A stretch of DNA of 21,045 nucleotides. Origin: Butyrivibrio sp. UBA3740 (GTDB lineage Bacteria > Bacillota > Clostridia > Lachnospirales > Lachnospiraceae). The translations under genes were made by a program, and so were the position numbers. The notes below the pieces were generated by a model, which saw only the letters and a program-made list of their open reading frames with translations, did not search any database and was not told the DNA's origin. The stretch spans positions 16,250 to 37,294 of the forward strand of contig DFGW01000122.1 of NCBI GenBank assembly GCA_002372465.1, written 5' to 3'. Shown here in pieces: positions 16,228-21,045 of the stretch; the first letter of the stretch is position 1; the number at the start of each line of letters is the position of its first letter.

Positions 16228-18088
16228 TTCCGGCTCCCTTTCCCGACTCAAGCGCCCTGGCGTTTTCCTCGTTGTAAATTATTGCCGGAAGATGAATGGT
16301 GACTACTGTACCCTCATCCGGTTCTGATTCGATCTTTAGACCGTACTTTTCTCCAAAGCGAAGCTGGATCCTTCGCTGCACATTGATAAGTCCCACACCG
16401 GAGCCCTTCTTGCGCACTCTCGTATCGTCAGTCAGAAGAAATTCAAGCTGCTCGCTGCTCATTCCAAACCCGTTGTCTGAAACTGTTATGTAGATATCTC
16501 CGTCGTCGCCCTTGAATCCCTTTACCTTTATCTCTCCGTCTTCCATGTCCTTGACGCCGTAGTACACAGCGTTTTCCAGAATAGGCTGAACAATGAGTTT
16601 AACCGTGCAATAGTTCTTTATATCCTCCTCAATATCAAAATCAATGGAGAAGGCATCCTTGAAGCGGACCTTCTGGATGTTCATATAGTTGCCTGCATGG
16701 CGCATCTCGTCCTCAATGGGGATAATGGTCTTTCCGCTTGAGAGGGACACCCTGAATAAAGACGCCAGCTGCGTTATCATAAATACCGCTTCATTGTACT
16801 TCTCACCCTCTATCATCCATACGATGGAATCAAGGGTATTGTAGAGGAAGTGAGGGTTAATCTGGGACTGGAGAGCGTCCAGCTCGGATTTTCTCTTTTC
16901 CTCCTGAGAAGCCACCATCTCCTTCATCAGCTGATCAATCTGCTCGTAGCTGGACCTGAGTGTCCTTCCAAGGTGCTCGATTTCAGAAGGCCCGCCTATA
17001 TAAACATTGGGCTTTACGTTGCCCATCTCGATCTCCGTGATGGACTCGTTGAGCTTTACGATAGGCCTTGTCACACGCCTTGCCACCAGCCTGTTAAGGA
17101 TCAGCATGGCAAGCAGTGTTATGGAAAGGACCATGATAACGAAGTATCTGATATCCTTCATGCCAAGGTAGGAATTACTGGTGGGAATGACACTGACCAG
17201 TTTCCAGCCGGTGTAACTCATGGTCTCCACGGTAACGATTCTGGTATCACCCTGGAAGACCTCTTTATGGCTTCCATCCTCGTAAGAAGCTGCAAAGGCA
17301 TTGTTCTCTCTGTATAATCCTGCTGAGATCTGCATCAGCATTGGGTGATAGATGATATTTCCGTTCCTGTCGCACAGATACACGTACTGCTCTGAGGTGT
17401 TGTCGTTGGCACCTTCCATCATCTGCTCTATGACAGCGTAGTTCATGTCCACCAAAAGAACTCCCTGCTGCGGAACACCGCCTCTGTTAAGCTCAACATT
17501 CCGGCTAAGGGAGATTACCCAGTAGTACCTAAAGCTCGGGTCATCCACAAAAATATTCTGAACATGGGGGAGTGAAAAGTGAAGATTCTCAGGCTTTTGA
17601 AGGGCTGATACAAACCAGGTCTGGTCCGTAACGTTAAGCTCAGGCTTCTCAACACCGACGGGGGAAGCGCAGATAAGCTCTCCCCTTTCACTGTAAAGAG
17701 CCAGTGAGATCAGGTAGTCCTTGTGAGCCTCGTAGAGCAGGTTCATCTGGGATACCGGTGTCTCCTTGCTTAAATCCTGGTCCTTTATGACGTTATAGTA
17801 GATGGCATCAGACATGCGCCTCATGCTGCGAAGATAGTCCTCAAGGTTAAGTACTGTCTGATCCAGTGTAAGCTGCGTACTCTCAGTGAGCATCTTTTCT
17901 GATCTTACGGAAAACCTCTGATAAAGAGCTATTCCCATTGCAAGCATGCAAACCAGGGATACGACCGTAAATGAGATTGCAATCGTAACCTGAATGCTTC
18001 TTGGAACCACGCTCCTCATGTATCTGGAGATCATCCAGTCAGCTTTTATGTGGTTTTTCTTTTCTTTTACGAAATTTTTAACAGACAC
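16217..18088 (-). CDS. YesM-type sensor histidine kinase
   Basis: This 623-aa membrane kinase has transmembrane segments at about 33-56 and 314-334 flanking an extracytoplasmic dCACHE-like sensor (about 60-310). A HAMP region covers about 335-390. The His_kinase domain has QINPHFLYNTLD with the phosphorylated H413. The ATPase domain has N506 (ILENAVYYG), DNGFGM (538-543) and KGSGVGL (561-567). It starts at GTG 18088, two bases after the regulator stop, with AGGGA overlapping the end of that gene, so the pair is translationally coupled. Its last codons overlap the binding-protein gene. The ligand may be a sugar presented by that protein. Confidence 0.92.
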   Translation of the reverse strand: MSVKNFVKEKKNHIKADWMISRYMRSVVPRSIQVTIAISFTVVSLVCMLAMGIALYQRFSVRSEKMLTESTQLTLDQTVLNLEDYLRSMRRMSDAIYYNVIKDQDLSKETPVSQMNLLYEAHKDYLISLALYSERGELICASPVGVEKPELNVTDQTWFVSALQKPENLHFSLPHVQNIFVDDPSFRYYWVISLSRNVELNRGGVPQQGVLLVDMNYAVIEQMMEGANDNTSEQYVYLCDRNGNIIYHPMLMQISAGLYRENNAFAASYEDGSHKEVFQGDTRIVTVETMSYTGWKLVSVIPTSNSYLGMKDIRYFVIMVLSITLLAMLILNRLVARRVTRPIVKLNESITEIEMGNVKPNVYIGGPSEIEHLGRTLRSSYEQIDQLMKEMVASQEEKRKSELDALQSQINPHFLYNTLDSIVWMIEGEKYNEAVFMITQLASLFRVSLSSGKTIIPIEDEMRHAGNYMNIQKVRFKDAFSIDFDIEEDIKNYCTVKLIVQPILENAVYYGVKDMEDGEIKVKGFKGDDGDIYITVSDNGFGMSSEQLEFLLTDDTRVRKKGSGVGLINVQRRIQLRFGEKYGLKIESEPDEGTVVTIHLPAIIYNEENARALESGKGAGNEE

Positions 18089-18090
18089 CC

Positions 18091-19692
18091 TTATGCTTCC
18101 CTGCCGGACTTATATTTGGAGGGTGAAACTCCAAACTGTTTTTTGAAAACATAGCTGAAATAGTTGGGATCGGAATACCCAACCTGCTGGGCGATGATAT
18201 AGGTCTTTTCATCAGTCTCCACCAGCATTTTTTCGGCCTTTTCCATTCGGAAGTCAGTTAGATACCCCACAAAGGTCTTCCCGGTCTCCTTCTTGAAAAC
18301 AGTGGAAAAATACGCACTGCTGACTCCCAGATAATTGCAGATAAAATCTATGGACAGATCCTGGTCAGCGTAGTGGTCAGCCACATACTCTTTTGCCTTG
18401 GTAACAAAGCTTCTGGTGTTGCCGGATCTCTTGTCATCAATAAGTTCATGCATCTTTATGCAGGTTTCGCTGAGCCACTTGGAAAGCTCGCCCTTTTCCA
18501 TCTGCTGGACCCTGGCATAAACATCGGTATTCATGTCAAAGACTTCATTTACATCCAGCTGATTGTTCCTGCCAAATTTATAGAGCTCGCTCACCAGCTC
18601 CATCACAAAAAACCTGTAGTTCTGTATTGAAGCCTGCTGGGAAAGACTGCTCTCAATATAATTCCTGGCAGCTTCATCAACACTATCTTTGTCGGCCATC
18701 TTCATCTTCTTGAAAATGTCCGTCAGGGAATCAGTCCCCTCCGCAGTCTCAGGCTCTTTTTCCATGGGAGATATCTCGGAAATATTGATAGCCTTGGTGT
18801 GTCCGTACAAAACCCTGTAGGAAACCGCGTCCCTGGCACCCTGATAGGAGTTTCGTATCTCAAAGAGGTTATCCTCTATACTGCCTATGCCGATGGTAAC
18901 GTTTGCTTTGCATATGCTCTCCGCCAGTCTGCAGAGCCTGTCGCAGTCGTCGGTAAATGACGATGCATCCTTCCTGCTCTCAAGCTGTGCCAGCATTACA
19001 GTGCTTCCCTGGTAGGAAAAGAACTTACATCCCCATTTAGGATCCATCCTCTCCTCCATAAGCTTTCTGACGGAAACCGAAAGAAGCACAGGATTCATGC
19101 CCTTGGGAACACTGGAGGTGGAAAGATGGACAATGGCTATAAGAAAGCAGGGCCCGTGAAGCTCGATCCTGTAATCGCTAAGGAGCTTTCCAATCTTGTT
19201 CTCCGCAATTCTTCCATCCACAAGGGATGCGAAGAAATCCTCCTGCAAAAGAGGGAGCGAGTCCATATAATAGTTCTCAAGCTTAGCCACGTTAAGCTTC
19301 TCATCTATATCCTTGTCCAGAGCTTCATGGACTCTGGCAAATACGCTCTTAAGTTCATCTGCATCGATGGGCTTTAGGATGTACTCCTCAGCTTCGAGCC
19401 TTATGGCTTCCTTGGCATATTCAAATTCATCATAGCCGGAGAAGATTATGATCCTTATGTTGGGATAGAGCTTTCTTAGATTCCTGGACAGCTCCATTCC
19501 ATCCATGTAGGGCATCTGTATGTCAGTCATGACTATATCAGGTCTTGACTCCTCTGAAAGCTCCAAGGCCTCCAGACCGTTATGGGCATAACGGGGCGTC
19601 TCGAACCCCATCTCTTCCCAGTTCATTTTTTTCATTATCGCCTGGGCAACATCTTCCTCGTCGTCCACCAGCATTACTTTATATCTGTTCAT
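18091..19692 (-). CDS. YesN-type response regulator with AraC DNA-binding domain
   Basis: This 533-aa protein has a receiver domain at 1-120 with acidic D10, D11, phosphoacceptor D57 (MTDIQMP), S85 and K107. A central region of about 300 residues has no family I can name. A C-terminal AraC/XylS double helix-turn-helix covers about 430-530 (DFICNYLGVSSAYFSTVFKK, then AQQVGYSDPNYFSYVFKKQF). It should activate sugar-utilisation promoters when phosphorylated by the adjacent kinase. AGGAG lies 4 nt before the ATG. It is 52 nt downstream of the small membrane protein gene with no terminator between them. Confidence 0.93.
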   Translation of the reverse strand: MNRYKVMLVDDEEDVAQAIMKKMNWEEMGFETPRYAHNGLEALELSEESRPDIVMTDIQMPYMDGMELSRNLRKLYPNIRIIIFSGYDEFEYAKEAIRLEAEEYILKPIDADELKSVFARVHEALDKDIDEKLNVAKLENYYMDSLPLLQEDFFASLVDGRIAENKIGKLLSDYRIELHGPCFLIAIVHLSTSSVPKGMNPVLLSVSVRKLMEERMDPKWGCKFFSYQGSTVMLAQLESRKDASSFTDDCDRLCRLAESICKANVTIGIGSIEDNLFEIRNSYQGARDAVSYRVLYGHTKAINISEISPMEKEPETAEGTDSLTDIFKKMKMADKDSVDEAARNYIESSLSQQASIQNYRFFVMELVSELYKFGRNNQLDVNEVFDMNTDVYARVQQMEKGELSKWLSETCIKMHELIDDKRSGNTRSFVTKAKEYVADHYADQDLSIDFICNYLGVSSAYFSTVFKKETGKTFVGYLTDFRMEKAEKMLVETDEKTYIIAQQVGYSDPNYFSYVFKKQFGVSPSKYKSGREA

Positions 19693-19744
19693 ATTGCTCC
19701 TGCGCTTTAAAGCCAGCTGCCTCTAAAACGGCTGCGCCTTCATA

Positions 19745-20053
19745 TTATGCGAATTTGTCGTAGATAACCTTCCACATGATGCTCATGATGATTACTGCTA
19801 CAACGATTATCACCATGCCTGCTGTGGGGTTAAAGAAAGAAACAATTCCCATGGCAATGGCTGAAAGCCCCAGGAAAAGAATAATAAGTCCGCCATAAAG
19901 CGTGTACTCCTTCGGGTGCTTGATGCTCTCAGGGTTTTCCTTTTTAAGGATCTTAGGGTCTCTTGTGATTATAAGTCTGATTCCAAAGAACATGCACACA
20001 GCAAATACTAAAAGTTCAATTCCCATGTGATTTATGATCTCCTGAATGTTCAT
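19745..20053 (-). CDS. Small conserved-looking membrane protein
   Basis: This protein has 102 aa from the ATG at 20053, where AGGAG lies 10 nt upstream; 19 further codons are open but lack a binding site. It has hydrophobic segments at about 9-28 (GIELLVFAVCMFFGIRLII), 52-73 and 75-95, with a basic loop (PKILKKENPESIKHPKEY) between the first two. No motif of a known enzyme is visible. Its place as first gene of the two-component cluster suggests a link to sensing, but it may be unrelated. Confidence 0.75.
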   Translation of the reverse strand: MNIQEIINHMGIELLVFAVCMFFGIRLIITRDPKILKKENPESIKHPKEYTLYGGLIILFLGLSAIAMGIVSFFNPTAGMVIIVVAVIIMSIMWKVIYDKFA

Positions 20054-20139
20054 AAAGTCATTTCTCCTATAAGTATATTTCTGTAACGTATCAAAAGCTT
20101 GTGCCTGCAAGGTTTCTTAAGGCAATTAGTCTATGTTTT

Positions 20140-20168
20140 ATTATAGAATGTAGAAGCCCCCTCCGCAA
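20140..20168 (-). promoter_or_regulatory. Promoter of the sugar-sensing cluster
   Basis: On the minus strand TTGCGG (20168-20163) and TATAAT (20145-20140) are separated by 17 nt. A TGATACGTTGCGG-like block overlaps the -35 element and recurs as TGATACGTTACAG about 80 bp downstream, so it could be a regulator site. The leader is about 80 nt. Confidence 0.6.
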
Positions 20169-20210
20169 CGTATCATGTATTTGCCAACGCTTATTCCCAG
20201 TAGACTTTTA

Positions 20211-20250
20211 TGAAAATATAAAAAGCCTTCCCCTGTATGATAGGGAAAGC
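20211..20250 (-). terminator. Intrinsic terminator at the outer end of the left structured element
   Basis: On the minus strand GCTTTCCCT (20250-20242) pairs with GGGGAAGGC (20233-20225), followed by TTTTTATATTTT. It directly abuts the outer end of the left arm, so an RNA copied from that arm on the minus strand would end here. It also isolates the sugar-sensing cluster from upstream transcription. Confidence 0.8.
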
Positions 20251-20485
20251 TCAGGTTGAAGACAAAGTCATTATCAATACCCGCCTATAAGATTATAGCC
20301 ACCATCTGATATCTTTCAATGGACTTTCGCGGCATAAATCCTCGCGCCCTCATAAGAATGATTCTACTCGTTTCTTAGATCAATTCCGGGCGCTTCGGTT
20401 TATTCCACGGTTCCATTGACAGCTATCTGAGGGTGGCTTTTAGGTCTGTAAGCGGGTATTGATAAAGAGGTATCGCGTCAGGTGG
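20249..20485 (-). ncRNA. Left copy of a paired structured element, candidate ncRNA
   Basis: There is no open frame of note. The closing stem TTATCAATACCCGC (20271-20284) pairs perfectly with 20452-20465 (14 of 14). Inside are AGCCACC (20297-20303) with GGTGGCT (20432-20438), CAATGGA (20317-20323) with TCCATTG (20412-20418), and GCGCCC (20344-20349) with GGGCGC (20388-20393), capped by a 38-nt loop that holds the small hairpin AGAAT-G-ATTCT. The copy at 20796-21044 in reverse orientation keeps all these stems with altered but still paired bases. The adjoining minus-strand terminator suggests the minus strand is the RNA. No known family is recognised. A mobile repeat unit is the alternative. 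Confidence 0.6.
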
Positions 20486-20510
20486 GCCAATGGTCGGCAT
20501 GACCATTGGC
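20486..20510. repeat. Perfect hairpin inside the spacer
   Basis: GCCAATGGTC and GACCATTGGC form a perfect 10-bp stem with the 5-nt loop GGCAT. No T run follows on either side, so it is not a typical terminator. It begins where the left element ends and has no counterpart at the right arm. Confidence 0.7.
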
Positions 20511-20568
20511 ATATACAGGAGCGAAGTCATGCTAAGACATGGCTGATATGGCCGTGGAACAGTAGTTT

Positions 20569-20774
20569 ATACGGACTAAATCACCTTTTTCGGCATTTGG
20601 ACCGTATTAAAAGGGCTTTTTCGGGGTAAATTACAGCAAAATCCGCACTAAAAATACGGGCAAAAATGCTGTTTTCTTGATTTGGTCCGTATTATAGGTC
20701 GTTTTTTATACAGACTAAATTGCCTTTTTGCCCGTCTGGAGGGTATTCTTCTCTGAATCACCTTTTTTGGACGA
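20569..20774. repeat. Cluster of degenerate hairpin repeats between the two elements
   Basis: Three units of about 40 nt each form a stem: ATACGG/CCGTAT (20569-20607), AATACGG/CCGTATT (20653-20693) and CAGAC/GTCTG (20711-20738). Units one and three are direct repeats (ACGGACTAAATCACCTTTTT against ACAGACTAAATTGCCTTTTT). Unit two contains the related GATTTGGTCCGTATT in inverse sense. A further AATCACCTTTTTTGG lies at 20757-20771. No coding frame is seen. Confidence 0.6.
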
Positions 20775-20795
20775 ACCCCAAAAAGTGGACATGCC

Positions 20796-21044
20796 CCATC
20801 ACAGGACGTTACCCTTTTATCAATATCCGCTTACAGACCTAAAAACTTATCCCGAATATCTGTCAATGGAACCGTGGAATAAACCGCAGCGACCGGGTTA
20901 AGTACCAGATGCACATAAACAGCTGCATGAAAGGTCGCGAGGATTTATGCCGCGAAAGTCCATTGATGGATATCCGGGATATGGTTATACTGCTCAAAAG
21001 CGGATATGGATTATGTTCTAATTGACTTTGTCTACAGTCTGAGC
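20796..21044 (+). ncRNA. Right copy of a paired structured element, candidate ncRNA
   Basis: This is the reverse-orientation partner of the element at 20249-20485. Stems are TATCCGC (20824-20830) with GCGGATA (21000-21006), TATCCCG (20848-20854) with CGGGATA (20975-20981), CAATGGA (20864-20870) with TCCATTG (20959-20965), and GCGACC (20889-20894) with GGTCGC (20933-20938). The loop is again 38 nt, with a different sequence and an ATGCA/TGCAT hairpin. Blocks identical to the left copy include CTTACAGACCTAAAA, GGAACCGTGGAATAAACCG and GAGGATTTATGCCGCGAAAG. If the RNA strand matches the left copy it is transcribed on plus, away from the spacer. The end reaches the window edge, so any terminator would lie outside. 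Confidence 0.6.
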
Positions 21045-21045
21045 C

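Noticed and set aside
20425..20440. GAGGGTGGC resembles the T-box antiterminator core
   Set aside because: The right copy lacks it, it is on the strand opposite to the inferred RNA, and no specifier or downstream aminoacylation gene is present.
20569..20750. CRISPR array
   Set aside because: The units are degenerate, change orientation, are irregularly spaced, and no cas genes are present.
20249..21044. Insertion sequence with terminal inverted repeats
   Set aside because: There is no transposase frame between the arms, the arms are unusually long with internal conserved folding, and no target duplication can be checked at the right end. A non-autonomous mobile unit remains possible.

Overview
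The window looks like a chromosomal segment of a motile, plant-polysaccharide-degrading member of the Lachnospiraceae (Butyrivibrio or Pseudobutyrivibrio type). The evidence is strong GGAGG-type ribosome binding sites, a SigD-type flagellar promoter, a flagellar hook gene, a YesM/YesN-type two-component pair, a cell-surface GH9 cellulase, a fused ECF ATPase and a GEMM-I riboswitch. The genus is inference; no 16S rRNA gene is present.

Layout. 1-1000: the 5' part of a coiled-coil protein gene (minus) behind a long leader that carries a clear c-di-GMP-I (GEMM-I) riboswitch and two intrinsic terminators. 1040-2600: an flgE-like hook gene (minus) under a sigma-28 promoter, with terminator hairpins after it. 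2617-3586: serine O-acetyltransferase (plus). 3610-10173: a minus-strand run of an orphan surface-protein C-terminal module, a PAS-degenerate GGDEF-EAL c-di-GMP phosphodiesterase, an ECF vitamin transporter (S component, fused EcfA-EcfA, EcfT) and a tRNA-dihydrouridine synthase. 10290-10475: a tRNA-Pro(AGG) gene with its own promoter and terminator. 10891-11691: a PD-(D/E)XK-like protein (plus), possibly acquired. 11747-20168: a minus-strand sugar-sensing and cellulose cluster of a small membrane protein, an AraC-type response regulator, a YesM-type sensor kinase, a membrane-anchored sugar-binding protein, an MglB-like galactose/glucose-binding lipoprotein and a GH9 cellulase lipoprotein. No ABC permease or ATPase for the binding proteins lies in the window. 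20211-21045: no protein gene. This region holds two related elements of about 220-230 nt in inverted orientation, each able to fold into the same branched structure with compensatory base changes between the copies. A run of degenerate hairpin repeats separates them.

How the parts work together. Two themes appear. c-di-GMP is degraded by the EAL protein and sensed by the riboswitch that precedes the coiled-coil gene, beside a flagellar gene. Sugar sensing (kinase, regulator and two binding proteins) is placed directly upstream of a cellulase, which suggests a signal-to-enzyme module.

The most unusual part is the paired structured element at the right end. I do not recognise it as a known RNA family or insertion sequence. 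The preserved stems, with sequence changes on both strands and a 38-nt loop whose sequence differs but whose length does not, argue for a pair of structured non-coding RNAs. A covariance-model search would settle this.
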